From Labilithrix sp. (GTDB lineage Bacteria; Myxococcota_A; Polyangia; Polyangiales; Polyangiaceae), in NCBI GenBank assembly GCA_019637225.1, contig JAHBWC010000007.1, positions 1 to 64,000 of the forward strand: 64,000 nt of DNA. Direction: 5' to 3'. Positions 27,105 through 36,514 of this stretch are shown one piece after another. Each line of letters starts with the position of its first letter. The first letter of the stretch is position 1. The notes under the pieces were generated by a model. It was not told where the DNA came from. It ran no database searches and saw only the letters and a list, made by a program, of their open reading frames with translations. A program made the translations under genes and the position numbers.

Positions 27105-29234
27105 TCACGCGAGCCGCCCCTCGACCACCGTGCCGTCGTCGCCGATCGCGCGGACCGTGCGCGGCCCCGCGGCGATCGCGACCATGCTCGACGTGACGCC
27201 GATGTCGCCGCTGATCCGGACCCAGCTGTTCGTGCCGTTCAGCGCCGAGCGGCGTACGAGGCGCGCCTGCGCCGAGCCGGCCCACGCCTGACCGTCATCG
27301 GTGCTCGTCAGGCAGAGGAGGTCGCGCGTCGTCTGGACGGCCTCGAGCTGGGCCTGGAGCTTCGGGCCGAGCGAGAGCGCGTGGCCGCCGACGCCGACGG
27401 TGACGGCGCCGCCGTCGGGCAGCGGCGCGATCGCGAGCAAGTGGCCTGCGCAGATCGACGAGACGAACTCGACGACGCCGAGCTCGACGCGGACGATGGC
27501 GCCCCAGTCGCCGCAGGCGACGAGCTGACCGTCGCTCAGCCGCGCGACGCCGTGGAGGCGCGAGCAGCTCATCGCGTCGCCGACGACCGTGAGGCGGTCG
27601 CCGTTGAACTGGGTCACCACGCCGGCGGTGTTGCCGGGGAACGATCGCACGGCGCCGCCGCGGTACGGTCGTTCGCCGACGAGCGTGGTCACGCCGTTGT
27701 CCTCGACGAGCGCGCCGAGGAACGTGATCTCGGGATCGGGCACCCGCCAGACGGTCGTCCCGCCGCCGAGGAGGTGGCGCGCGACGAAGCCGCCCGCGCC
27801 GAAGACGAGGACGCTGCCGTCGCGCATCCAGCGGAGCCCGCGGAGGCCGCCGCGCGGGACGTGGCTCGGCAGTGTGATCGGGACCCACGCCCCGCGCTCC
27901 CAGCGCACCAGCCCGGAAGCCGTGAGGGCGATCGCGGCGTCGGCCGTCGCGGTGAACACCACGCTTCGGATCGACTGGGGCGCGAGCGGCGGCGTGAGCA
28001 TCGCCCATTTCCAGGCGGCCGGGTTCGCGGCCTCTGCCTCGGCGACCCGGTCGGCGCGCGGCGCGCTCTTGTGACTCGCGTCCATCCGCGGCGCCGACGG
28101 CGTCGCGACGAACGGCTGCTGGTTGTCGCTCAGCACGCGAACGCCGGAGCCTCCCGCCGCCGCGGCTGGCGGCTGCGAGTCGCTGACGCGCGCGGTCGTT
28201 TCGTACGGCGACACCTGGCTGCGTGGCGGCGGCTTGTGCTCCTCCATCGCCGCGCGGAGCGCCGGCTCGAGCGCGGTCCAGAGCTCCATCACGCCCTCGT
28301 GGCGAGCGGCCGGGTCGGCGGCGAGCGCGCGGGTGAGCTCGCGATCGAGCGCCTCGACGATCGACGTGGAGGCCTCGAGCTCGGGCGCGAGCGCGGCACG
28401 GGCCTTCATCAGCGAAGGCCGTGCGCCGTTGAGGATCCGCGTCACGATGAGGAGCGGGTTCTCACCGTTCTGGAACGGGAACGCCGGCTTCACGGTGAGC
28501 ATCTCGAAGATGACCGCGGCGAGCGAGAAGACGTCGGTGCGCGGAGAGACGCGCTCGTTGCCCTGTTCGTATTGCTCGGGCGGCGCGTAGCCGAGCGACG
28601 CGCCGGCGAGGGCGGACGTCTTCTGCAGGTTGACGTCGACGAGCTTCACGAGCCCGAAGTCGGTGACCTTGGCGACCTCGGTGCCCGCTTCGTTCGCGAG
28701 GAGGATGTTCGACGGCTTGAGGTCGCGGTGGACGACCTTGCGCTTGTGGACGACGTCGAGCGCCTGGCAGATCTGTCGGAGCAGGCGGCGGACGCGCTCC
28801 GCCGGCAGACCACGCCCCGTCGCGCGTTGCTTGGCGAGCTCCTTCTCGAGCGTCGTCCCGTCGACGAACTCGAGCACGGTGAAGGGCAGCGTCAGCGGGT
28901 CGGGACCGTAGGGCGACGGCACCTGCGCGATCGCGTGGTCGTAGAACCGCACGATGTACGGGTTCGGCCGGCCCTGCGTCGAGAGCATCCGGAGGACCTC
29001 CGCCTCGCGCTGGAAGCGGTGGAGCGCTTCGGTCGCGACCACGTCCGGGCGCAGCACCTTGACGATGACGACGTGGCCCGAGGGGTCGTCCCAGTTCGCG
29101 CGGAAGACCCAGCCCTGCCCGCCCTCGCCGATGCACTCGCGGAGGTAGTAGGCGATGTTGCCCGCGCCGCGAAGCACCGTGCCGACGAGCGAGTCGCGCA
29201 AGGGTACGAATCGCGTGTCCGGCGACGGGTGCAT
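27105..29234 (-). CDS. Ser/Thr protein kinase with C-terminal beta-propeller
   Basis: This 709-residue protein has a complete Hanks-type kinase domain: Gly-rich loop GEGGQGWVF, Lys59 in VVIVK, HRDLKPSN at residues 169-176 and DFG at 192-194. A GYAPPEQ element stands in for the usual APE region. There is a Ser/Ala-rich linker and no obvious transmembrane helix. From about residue 430 a series of short beta repeats follows (SVVFTATADAAIALTASGLVRWERG, GDRLTVVGDAMSCSRLHGVARLSDG), resembling a seven-bladed propeller that could bind a ligand or partner. A TTG start 39 bases upstream is possible but less likely. Confidence 0.85.
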   Translation of the reverse strand: MHPSPDTRFVPLRDSLVGTVLRGAGNIAYYLRECIGEGGQGWVFRANWDDPSGHVVIVKVLRPDVVATEALHRFQREAEVLRMLSTQGRPNPYIVRFYDHAIAQVPSPYGPDPLTLPFTVLEFVDGTTLEKELAKQRATGRGLPAERVRRLLRQICQALDVVHKRKVVHRDLKPSNILLANEAGTEVAKVTDFGLVKLVDVNLQKTSALAGASLGYAPPEQYEQGNERVSPRTDVFSLAAVIFEMLTVKPAFPFQNGENPLLIVTRILNGARPSLMKARAALAPELEASTSIVEALDRELTRALAADPAARHEGVMELWTALEPALRAAMEEHKPPPRSQVSPYETTARVSDSQPPAAAAGGSGVRVLSDNQQPFVATPSAPRMDASHKSAPRADRVAEAEAANPAAWKWAMLTPPLAPQSIRSVVFTATADAAIALTASGLVRWERGAWVPITLPSHVPRGGLRGLRWMRDGSVLVFGAGGFVARHLLGGGTTVWRVPDPEITFLGALVEDNGVTTLVGERPYRGGAVRSFPGNTAGVVTQFNGDRLTVVGDAMSCSRLHGVARLSDGQLVACGDWGAIVRVELGVVEFVSSICAGHLLAIAPLPDGGAVTVGVGGHALSLGPKLQAQLEAVQTTRDLLCLTSTDDGQAWAGSAQARLVRRSALNGTNSWVRISGDIGVTSSMVAIAAGPRTVRAIGDDGTVVEGRLA

Positions 29235-29327
29235 TCTCCGGTGGAGGATACGCCCCGTCCCGGTCACGGCCAACCGCGGTTTGTCCGGCTACGCGGATGG
29301 CCGTGAGCGCGCGGAGAGCGTCGAGAC

Positions 29328-29651
29328 TCAGGTCTCGAGCATCTTCACCAGCGTGTCCTTGTTGGTCACGCCGACGTGCTGCGCCTTCTTCTCGCCGCCC
29401 TTGAACACCATGACGGTGGGGACGCCGCGGACACCGTACTTCTGCGTGACGCCCGGAGCGTCGTCGATGTCGAGCTTGCCGATCTTGTACTTGCCCGCGA
29501 ACTCGTCCGCGAGACCCTCGACGATCGGCGCGAGGACCTTGCAGGGGCCGCACCACGTCGCGGTGAAGTCGACGAGGACGGGCACGTTCGACTGGAGGAC
29601 TTCGGCCTCGAAGTTGGCGTCGGTGAGCTCGATGACGTTCTTGCCGGCCAT
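29328..29651 (-). CDS. trxA: thioredoxin
   Basis: This 107-residue protein matches thioredoxin throughout. The active site WCGPCK has its cysteines at 34 and 37. The cis-Pro region reads YGVRGVPTVMVF and the C-terminal helix is present. Length equals E. coli TrxA. ACAGGAGGCCGAC precedes the ATG. It would reduce disulphides in cytoplasmic proteins. It stands alone between the kinase gene and an unknown membrane protein gene. Confidence 0.97.
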   Translation of the reverse strand: MAGKNVIELTDANFEAEVLQSNVPVLVDFTATWCGPCKVLAPIVEGLADEFAGKYKIGKLDIDDAPGVTQKYGVRGVPTVMVFKGGEKKAQHVGVTNKDTLVKMLET

Positions 29652-29834
29652 GTCGGCCTCCTGTGATTTCTGGGTGTGGGCGGCGTTCAGCGCCGTTCCA
29701 ACGAGTTCGGATGGCAGCTCGGGCGACGCGGTTGCGGTCCCGGGCCCGAAAGGACCCGTAGGGTAAGGAATCTCCGGCTCGAAATCTACCGATCCGGCCG
29801 AGCTCGGCGCGGCCGGCCGGACCGCTCCGCCCGG

Positions 29835-31001
29835 TCACGGCGGGGGCGGCGCCGACGCGGGGGGCGCTGGGACCGTCTCGCCGCGCGGCGAAGACCGGGC
29901 CGTGAGCCGCAGCACGCGATCGATTGTCGACGCCAGCGCGTCGGCCGAGGCTCCGGCGGTGACGCGAATGCGGGCGTGGTCGCGCCTCACCTCGATCGAA
30001 TCGAGCAGGGGACCGAGCCCGACCATGCGGAGCATCAGCTCCTTCGACCAGTCGAGGCGCTTCTTCAGAATGAGCTTCTCGACGGCCGCGCATCCCTCCT
30101 CGCTGTCGCAGACGAGCTCGACGGCCGCGTCGATCGATCCACCGCTGCCGCCGGCGCGGAGCGCGAGCCCGACGCCCGACACGCCGAGCACCCCGGCCAT
30201 CACGCCGTGCGAGCCCCCGGAGGAGGCCTCGGCGTGCTCGTCGCCGCCCGGCAGCTCGGCGCCCATCTCGTTCTTGAGGCGGTCCCGGAGCGATCGCGGG
30301 AGGAGCGCCGAGATCAGCACGGTGGGCGAGCGCCATCCGTCGCGGCTCGTGAGCGACGAGCGCATCGCGACGTGCGCCGCCGCGTCGCGCGTTCCGGGCT
30401 TCTTCCCGTCGGCGGCCGCGAGCATCGCGTCGAACCAGGCGCCGCGTCCGACGACGAGGAGCCCGCCGTGACCGTAGGCGAGCCGCGGGCGCGCGGCCTC
30501 TTCGGCGCCGGCGGAGTCCTCGACGACGACGAAGTCGCCGACCTCCTTCGTCGCCACCTTGCCGCCGCGTCGGCCGGCGAGGTTCTCCGTGCACGTCGAG
30601 AGCTCGGCGCGCGTGACCGTGACGCGCGCGGCGACGCCGAGCTCGCCCTTGTCGCCCTCTTCCGGGACCGCGACCGCGAGCCTCTCGACGCGCGACAGGG
30701 GATCGAAGCCGCACGCGTCGGCGAGCTTGCCGATGCCGAGCGCGCGCGCGCCGAACACGGGCACGTCGGCCTTCGGCCCGCGCGCCGGCGAGTCCTTGCC
30801 GAGCAGCACCTCGTAGAGCGGCGAGCGGCGGAGCTCGGCGAGGTTCACGGTCGCGACGAGGAACGAGTCTCGCGGTACGGCGTCGATGGGATCGCCGGTC
30901 GCGCTCCGGTGTTGCGCGCCGCCGAACAGGAAGAACGCGGCCACCGCGCCGCCGACGCCGAGGAGGACGACGCGGGCGCGCTGCGAGAGGGCGGAGAGCA
31001 C
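29835..31001 (-). CDS. membrane-anchored protein of unknown function
   Basis: This 388-residue protein has an N-terminal transmembrane helix (VVLLGVGGAVAAFFLFGG) and a large extracytoplasmic region of mixed alpha/beta character. A recurring pattern of the kind DSFLVATVNLAELRRSPLYEVLLG suggests a duplicated domain that appears in several myxobacterial proteins of unknown role. Two pairs of cysteines (ACGFD, CTENL, CDSEEGC) may be bonded. The C-terminus is Pro/Ala-rich. It is divergent from a lipoprotein gene with a 92-base spacer. Confidence 0.6.
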   Translation of the reverse strand: MLSALSQRARVVLLGVGGAVAAFFLFGGAQHRSATGDPIDAVPRDSFLVATVNLAELRRSPLYEVLLGKDSPARGPKADVPVFGARALGIGKLADACGFDPLSRVERLAVAVPEEGDKGELGVAARVTVTRAELSTCTENLAGRRGGKVATKEVGDFVVVEDSAGAEEAARPRLAYGHGGLLVVGRGAWFDAMLAAADGKKPGTRDAAAHVAMRSSLTSRDGWRSPTVLISALLPRSLRDRLKNEMGAELPGGDEHAEASSGGSHGVMAGVLGVSGVGLALRAGGSGGSIDAAVELVCDSEEGCAAVEKLILKKRLDWSKELMLRMVGLGPLLDSIEVRRDHARIRVTAGASADALASTIDRVLRLTARSSPRGETVPAPPASAPPPP

Positions 31002-31093
31002 CGCGGCAGTCTATCGCTCTACGCCCGCCCGAGCCTACTCGCGGGCGAACGTTCTTGACCGGATCCGGACCGGGCGACTACGGCCGATCGACG

Positions 31094-31894
31094 ATGGCCT
31101 CTCGCGCGACGCCCGCCTTGCTCCTCGTCCTCGCGGCGGCGCCGGCCGGGTGCGACGATCCGCCTCGCGCCGCGCCCGTCGCCGACGCGCGACCGAGCGC
31201 GCCGCCTCCGGCGCCGTCGCGCGAAGGCTGTGCTCGCACCGGCGGCGTCGACGGGGTCGAGGGCGATCCGTCCTGCGTGGTGACGAGCGCGAGCGAGGAC
31301 GCGATGCGCGCCGCGCTGAAGAGCCTGTCGATCAGGGTCACCGCCGCGCCGCTCGAGGTCGTCGGCGGCGGCACCGCCCTCCTCACGGTCACGATCGAGA
31401 ACACCTCGTCGGCCGAGACCACGCTCTTCCTCGAGGCGCGCGCGCGGCCGGCCGGGCCGCGCACCGACTGGTCGAGGGTCGTCGGGGTCCCCGAGCCGCG
31501 CCCGGCGGCCCCCGAGGTCCCGCGGCTGCTCTTTCCGATGACGACCACCGACAGCCACGATCGCGACGTCGACGCGCTGCCCACGGTCGCCGGCACCGGC
31601 GCGCCGCCTCCTCCGCCGGCGCTCCTCGCCGTTCATCTCCGCCCGGGCGGCAAGCTCACGCGCGTGGTGTCGTGGTGGGCGCTCCGGATCCCCGCGCCGG
31701 CGCCCGCCGTGACCCTCGACGGCGGTCACCGCTACGTCCCGAAGACGACCGCGCAGAACCTCACGCCCGGCGAGTACACGGTGACGCTCGAGCTCCCGTT
31801 CTACGGTCTCGGCCGCGAAGAGCGGAAGGTGACCACGCGCCTCCGCGTGACGCGCACGCCGCTGCCGGACGGCGGTCTCAAGCGGGGCTTCTAG
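31094..31894 (+). CDS. lipoprotein of unknown function
   Basis: This 266-residue protein begins MASRATPALLLVLAAAPAGC, a clear lipoprotein signal, with a Pro/Ala-rich linker after the Cys. The body is a beta-rich domain (GGTALLTVTIENTSSAETTLFLEA, then GEYTVTLELPFYGL), which reads like an immunoglobulin-type fold. The ATG at 31094 is preferred over a TTG 39 bases upstream because it places the signal at the N-terminus. It converges with the next gene after 12 bases. Confidence 0.65.
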   Translation: MASRATPALLLVLAAAPAGCDDPPRAAPVADARPSAPPPAPSREGCARTGGVDGVEGDPSCVVTSASEDAMRAALKSLSIRVTAAPLEVVGGGTALLTVTIENTSSAETTLFLEARARPAGPRTDWSRVVGVPEPRPAAPEVPRLLFPMTTTDSHDRDVDALPTVAGTGAPPPPPALLAVHLRPGGKLTRVVSWWALRIPAPAPAVTLDGGHRYVPKTTAQNLTPGEYTVTLELPFYGLGREERKVTTRLRVTRTPLPDGGLKRGF

Positions 31895-31906
31895 GGCGCG
31901 TCTGCC

Positions 31907-32389
31907 CTAGCCGCCCTCGCGCCGCGCCGGCGTCACGACGTCCGGCAGGTCCGGCTCGATGCGCCAGGCGCTGCCCTCGCGCGTGCACTTGACTGTCGCG
32001 TGCTGGTCGGGGCCGTCGCCCTTCACCTCGACCCACGCGTCGTCGCCGTCGATCTTCGCGGTCATCGCCTTGGGGCGGAAGCGGAGACCGAAGCGGCCCT
32101 CGGCGAGCATCTCGTGCGGCTCGTAGCGGCGCCCCTGGCCGCGGCTCGCGCGGTCGGCGCGCTCCTTCAGGTTGGCGCGGGCGCGTGGGCCGAGCAGCGC
32201 GTAGGCGTCCTTCATCGCGCGGCCGTCGTCGGCGGCGCTCTCCATCTTTTCGAGCCAGAGCCGCACCACGCCTTCGGGGGTCGCGTCGGGCGCCGCGCGC
32301 GAGCAGCCGCTGGCGCCGGCGACGAGCGCGGCGAGCACGAGCAACGCGGCGAGCGCGTGCGCGAAGAGCGCCGAGCGACGCGTGGCCAT
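31907..32389 (-). CDS. small lipoprotein downstream of trpS
   Basis: This 160-residue protein has a signal peptide with lipobox GASGC. The folded part has two sections: VVRLWLEKMESAADDGRAMKDAYALLG and KIDGDDAWVEVKGDGPDQHATVKCTREGSAWRIEPDLP. The layout is like the NTF2-type or DUF4878-like lipoproteins; that is an inference. It begins eight bases after the trpS stop, so it is likely cotranscribed with trpS. Confidence 0.6.
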   Translation of the reverse strand: MATRRSALFAHALAALLVLAALVAGASGCSRAAPDATPEGVVRLWLEKMESAADDGRAMKDAYALLGPRARANLKERADRASRGQGRRYEPHEMLAEGRFGLRFRPKAMTAKIDGDDAWVEVKGDGPDQHATVKCTREGSAWRIEPDLPDVVTPARREGG

Positions 32390-32397
32390 CGGGCGTC

Positions 32398-33444
32398 TCA
32401 CCCGACGGTCGAGGAGGCGAGGCTGCCGAGGCCCATCCGTTCGCGGACCTCCTTCATCGTGGCCTGCGCGATGCGGCGCGCCTTGGCCGCGCCGTCGCCG
32501 AGCGCCTCGCGCACCTGGGGGAGCGAGAGCGCCTCGCGCTTTCGTCGCAGCGGGATGAGCTCGCGGTTGAAGTTCTCGAAGAGCACCTTCTTGCAGTCGA
32601 CGCAGCCCCACGCCGCGCCGGTGCAGTTGGCGACGACCTCGTCCTGCGTCGTCTTGGGCGAGACCGCCTTGTGCATCGTGTAGATGTTGCAGATCTCGGG
32701 GCGTCCGGGATCGCTCAGCTGGAGGCGCTGCGGATCGGTGTACGCCGTGCGGAGCTTCCCCCAGAACGACTCCTCCGGCTCGAACAGCGAGATCGTGTTG
32801 CCCTTCGACTTCGACATCTTCGAGTCGCCGTCGAGCCCCATGACGCGCGGGGTGGTCGAGAGGCGCGGCTTCGGCTCGGGGAACACCTCGCCGAAGCGGT
32901 GATTGAAGCGGCGCGAGGTCTCGCGCGCGAGCTCGAGGTGCTGGATCTGGTCCTCGCCGACCGGCACGACGGTCGCCTTGTAGAGGAGGATGTCCGCGCT
33001 CATCAGCACCGGATAGGTGAAGAGCGCAGAGGAGACGAAGTCCTTGCCTTCGCCCTTCTCCTTGAACTGCGTCATGCGGTGGAGATCGCCCATCGGCGTG
33101 ACGCTCGAGAGGTACCAGGCGAGCTCGGTGTGCTCGCGCACGTCGCTCTGGACGAAGAGGGTCGTCTTGTCGGGATCGACGCCGCAGGCGATGAGGTCGA
33201 TCGCGAACCCGTCGATGCGCCGGCGGAGCTCCGCGGCCTCGTACGGGACGGTGATCGCGTGCGCGTCGACGACGCAGAAGAGCGTGTCTTCCTTGTTCTC
33301 CTCGATCTGCTGCCGCCACGTCCGGACCGCCCCGAGGTAGTTTCCGATGTGGAGCTCTCCGGAAGGCTGGATGCCGGAGAAGACCCTGGGTCGCGCGGCG
33401 ACGGTCGGGGTCGAGGTCGATGCGAAAGGGCTCTGCGGGCTCAC
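32398..33444 (-). CDS. trpS: tryptophanyl-tRNA synthetase
   Basis: This 348-residue protein is a class I synthetase of the bacterial TrpRS family. The ATP-binding HIGN motif occurs in PSGELHIGNYLGA and the KMSKS signature in DSKMSKSKGN. The ALFTYPVLMSADILLYKATVVPVGEDQIQH segment binds Trp/ATP in this family. The length is close to E. coli TrpS (334), with a short extra N-terminal tail. It is divergent from the DNA methyltransferase gene, with start regions close together or overlapping. Confidence 0.97.
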   Translation of the reverse strand: MSPQSPFASTSTPTVAARPRVFSGIQPSGELHIGNYLGAVRTWRQQIEENKEDTLFCVVDAHAITVPYEAAELRRRIDGFAIDLIACGVDPDKTTLFVQSDVREHTELAWYLSSVTPMGDLHRMTQFKEKGEGKDFVSSALFTYPVLMSADILLYKATVVPVGEDQIQHLELARETSRRFNHRFGEVFPEPKPRLSTTPRVMGLDGDSKMSKSKGNTISLFEPEESFWGKLRTAYTDPQRLQLSDPGRPEICNIYTMHKAVSPKTTQDEVVANCTGAAWGCVDCKKVLFENFNRELIPLRRKREALSLPQVREALGDGAAKARRIAQATMKEVRERMGLGSLASSTVG

Positions 33445-33512
33445 GGGCCGCGAGTCTAGCGCGCAATCGCTCGGACTATGTCAGGTCTAACCATGTCAGC
33501 TCGAAACGCCTG

Positions 33513-34751
33513 GTGACGGAGGCGCGGCCGCGGCCTCCGCCACGACCGAGATCGCGCAAGAATCGCCCCGCGGGGCCCGTCGTCGAGGCGCGCCTCGCGC
33601 CGCCGAGATCGCAGTGGCCGAAAATTGGCGTCGACGTGGGCCGATTGGCGACGATCGCCTCCGTGAAGCGCGACGAAGGCGTGCGGCTTTCGTGGCAGGG
33701 GAAGACGTGCGTCTTCGATCCGGCCACGGCAGAGTCATCCCGGAGGGTCCTGGTCGCCGAGGGCGGGAAGGGGAGCCTCCACCTCGGGGACAACCGCGCC
33801 TCGCTCGCGTCGATGGCGTCGGAGCTTGGCGGCCGCGTGACGCTGGCGTACCTCGATCCGCCGTTCCTCACGAACCGCGCGTTCGAGGCGATCGAGCGCC
33901 TCCCTCCGCCCGAGTCGGGCAAGCGGATCGTGCGCGCCGGGCCGCTCAAGACGCGGCCGAAGAAGTTCGCGTTCGACGATCGCTGGTCGAGCCGCGGCGA
34001 GTACCTCGAGGCGCTCGGGCAGCGCCTCGTCCTCGTGCGCGAGCTCCTGGCGCCGCACGGCTCGGTCGTCGTCCACGTCGATCCGAAGACGAGCCACTAC
34101 GTGAAGGTGCTCTGCGACGAGATCTTCGGCGACGACGCCTTCGCGAGCGAGATCGTCTGGCGCTACCGGCGCTGGCCCAGCAAGACCCCCAATTTCCAGC
34201 GCGTCCACGACGTGCTCCTCCGCTACCGGAAGGATCCGAAGGCGGCGCCGCGGTGGAATCAGCCGTACGAGCCGCTCGCGGCCTCGACGATCGCGACGTG
34301 GGGGACGAACAAGCAGCGGGCGGTGTTCGAGGAGGACGGGCGGAGGGCGCGCTCGTCGACCACGGCGGAGGCGACGAAGGGCGTGCCGATGGGCGACGTC
34401 TGGGAGATCGGCGTGCTCGCGCCGGTTTCGAAGGAGCGCACGGGCTACCCGTCCCAGAAGCCGGAGGCGCTGCTCGAGCGGATCGTCTCCGCGCTGTCCG
34501 ATCCGGGCGACGTCGTGCTCGATCCGTACGCCGGCAGCGGCACGACGCTCGCGGTCGCGGCGCGGCTCGGCCGGACCTTCGTCGGCTGCGACGCGAGCGA
34601 GGTCGCCTTCGGCATCGCGACGGCGCGCCTCGAGCGCGCGGGGATCCGCTTCGACGAGCGCCCGCTCGGCCAGGCGCCGTCCGGGACCGCGCGTTCCGCT
34701 CCGCGCCGCGACGCCGATCTGGCGCCGCGGCCCGTGAAGCGCTCGGCCTGA
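33513..34751 (+). CDS. beta-class DNA (cytosine-N4/adenine-N6) methyltransferase
   Basis: The protein has motif IV LAYLDPPF near base 33855 and motif I DPYAGSGTT near 34520, in that order, which marks the beta class of N-methyltransferases. The middle portion contains the target-recognition region (RWNQPYEPLAASTIATWGTNKQRAV) and VWEIGVLAPVSKERTGYPSQKPEALLERI, conserved in this family. The GTG at 33513 (412 aa) is my best guess at the start: a longer ATG-initiated form from 33420 would overlap trpS on the other strand. No restriction enzyme is adjacent, so it is probably an orphan methyltransferase. Confidence 0.83.
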   Translation: MTEARPRPPPRPRSRKNRPAGPVVEARLAPPRSQWPKIGVDVGRLATIASVKRDEGVRLSWQGKTCVFDPATAESSRRVLVAEGGKGSLHLGDNRASLASMASELGGRVTLAYLDPPFLTNRAFEAIERLPPPESGKRIVRAGPLKTRPKKFAFDDRWSSRGEYLEALGQRLVLVRELLAPHGSVVVHVDPKTSHYVKVLCDEIFGDDAFASEIVWRYRRWPSKTPNFQRVHDVLLRYRKDPKAAPRWNQPYEPLAASTIATWGTNKQRAVFEEDGRRARSSTTAEATKGVPMGDVWEIGVLAPVSKERTGYPSQKPEALLERIVSALSDPGDVVLDPYAGSGTTLAVAARLGRTFVGCDASEVAFGIATARLERAGIRFDERPLGQAPSGTARSAPRRDADLAPRPVKRSA

Positions 34752-34889
34752 GGACCGCCCCGGCCTCGCCGTTCCAGGGAGCGCCTGCGATTCCACGGAG
34801 CGCCCGCGCGTTTCGGCGCTCCCGGGCGCGTGGTGAGTCAGCTTGCCCCGGATCGGCCCGGCCGCGTACGCTCCGAGGCTCCCGCGCGC

Positions 34890-36485
34890 ATGAACAACCT
34901 CCCCAATCGCCAGGCCCTTGCTTTCATCGCGGTCGTCGTCGCCGCAGGCGCCGCCTACTTCCTCGTGAAGGACAAGGACCCCACCGTCGCGACGCAGGTC
35001 GCCGCGGTGGTGGCGCTCGCCGGCTTCCTCGCGGTCTTCCTTGCGAAAACCGACGGCCAATCGCAGGACGTCGGCGCCGTGGTCGACGGCCTCCGGCGCG
35101 CGCGTCGCGGCGACCGACCCTCGCCGCCGATCGGCGCGACCCCCGAGCTCGCGCGGGCCTTCGACGATCTCGCGCGGGTCGCCGAGGAAGAGGAGAAGCG
35201 CGCACGCGACGCGAAGGACGCGCAAGAGCAGCTCGAGGCGCTCACGAAGAAGCTCCAGGAAGGCGTCCAGATGCAGGTCGCCGCCGCGGACGACACCTCG
35301 CGGCTGGTCAAGGACATCGCCGGGGCGATGCGCGCGTTCTCGTCGAGCGTCGACTCGTTGACCGAGAACGCGGAGGAGTCGAGCTCGTCGATCCTCGAGA
35401 TGACGGCGACGAGCTCCGAGGTCGCCGACAACCTCGGAGAGCTCGCCAACAGCGTCCGCGAGACGGTGACCTCGATCGAAGAGATGGCGTACTCGATCCG
35501 CGAGGTCGCCAAGAACGTCGACGCGCTCTCGCTGACCGCCGAGGAGACGAGCTCCTCGATGAACGAGATGGACGTCTCGATCGATCAGGTGCAGTCGAAC
35601 GCGAACGAGACGGCGCGCCTCTCCGAGGAGGTCGCGCTCGACGCCGAGAAGGGCGCCGAGGCCATCCTCAAGACGATCAGCGAGATCTACCGCATCAAGG
35701 AGAGCTCGCAGGAGGCCGTCGCCGCGATCAGCGCGCTCGGCTCGCGCATCGACGCCATCGGTCAGATCGTCAACGTTATCGACGACGTCGCCGAGCAGAC
35801 GAACCTCCTCGCGCTCAACGCCGCGATCATCGCCGCCCAGGCCGGCGAGCAGGGCAAGGGCTTCGCCGTCGTCGCCGACGAGATCAAGGATCTCGCCGAG
35901 CGCGCCGGCGCGAGCACGCGCGAGATCACCGACCTCATCAAGACGGTTCAGGGCGAGAGCAAGAACGCGATCACCGCCGTCGAGCGCGGCGCCCACAACG
36001 TCGATCGCGGCGTCGAGGTCTCGAACGAGGCCGAGCGCGCGCTCAAGAAGATCCTCGAGTCGAGCACGAAGTCGACCAACATGGTCCGCGCGATCGCGCG
36101 CGCCACGGTCGAGCAGGCCAAGGGCTCGAAGCAGGTCACCGACGCCATCGGTCGCATCGCCGAGACCGTGCAGCAGATCGCGGCCGCGACCGCGCAGCAA
36201 GCGCGCGGCTCGGAGCTCATCATGAAGAGCGCCGAGAAGATGCGGCTCATCACCCAGCACGTCGAGCGAAGCGCGAACGAGCAGGCGAAGGGCGGTCGTC
36301 AGATCACGAGCGCCATCGAGAGCATCTCCGGCATGGTCAGCGAGCTGAACACCGGTCACAAGTCGCAGGCCGACGGCGCGCGCCAGCTCACCGCGATGAT
36401 CACGCGCGTCGAGGAGAGCGCGCGCGCGCAGGAGACCGCGCTCCGGCAGCTCACGAGCGCGCTCGGCTCCGTGCGCATCCGCTGA
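34890..36485 (+). CDS. methyl-accepting chemotaxis protein with a minimal sensory region
   Basis: This 531-residue receptor has two N-terminal hydrophobic helices (about residues 8-25 and 34-52) separated by only about eight residues, so there is no periplasmic ligand domain. A long cytoplasmic coiled coil follows with methylation-type helices. The hairpin tip EQTNLLALNAAI...EQGKGFAVVADEI binds CheA/CheW in this family. Myxobacteria have many such receptors, often cytoplasmic or with short loops. It may sense membrane or internal signals. No che genes are nearby, so its pathway partner is elsewhere. ATG 34890 is preferred over an upstream ATG, which lies in a poorly coding stretch. Confidence 0.88.
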   Translation: MNNLPNRQALAFIAVVVAAGAAYFLVKDKDPTVATQVAAVVALAGFLAVFLAKTDGQSQDVGAVVDGLRRARRGDRPSPPIGATPELARAFDDLARVAEEEEKRARDAKDAQEQLEALTKKLQEGVQMQVAAADDTSRLVKDIAGAMRAFSSSVDSLTENAEESSSSILEMTATSSEVADNLGELANSVRETVTSIEEMAYSIREVAKNVDALSLTAEETSSSMNEMDVSIDQVQSNANETARLSEEVALDAEKGAEAILKTISEIYRIKESSQEAVAAISALGSRIDAIGQIVNVIDDVAEQTNLLALNAAIIAAQAGEQGKGFAVVADEIKDLAERAGASTREITDLIKTVQGESKNAITAVERGAHNVDRGVEVSNEAERALKKILESSTKSTNMVRAIARATVEQAKGSKQVTDAIGRIAETVQQIAAATAQQARGSELIMKSAEKMRLITQHVERSANEQAKGGRQITSAIESISGMVSELNTGHKSQADGARQLTAMITRVEESARAQETALRQLTSALGSVRIR

Positions 36486-36514
36486 GCGGTGGAGCGACGC
36501 GGGCGCGAGCGTCG

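Noticed and set aside
31907..33466. A single 519-residue frame spanning trpS and the small lipoprotein
   Set aside because: Its first two thirds are a shadow of trpS, which has HIGN and KMSKS in another frame. Only the last 160 codons, starting at a lipobox signal, are retained.
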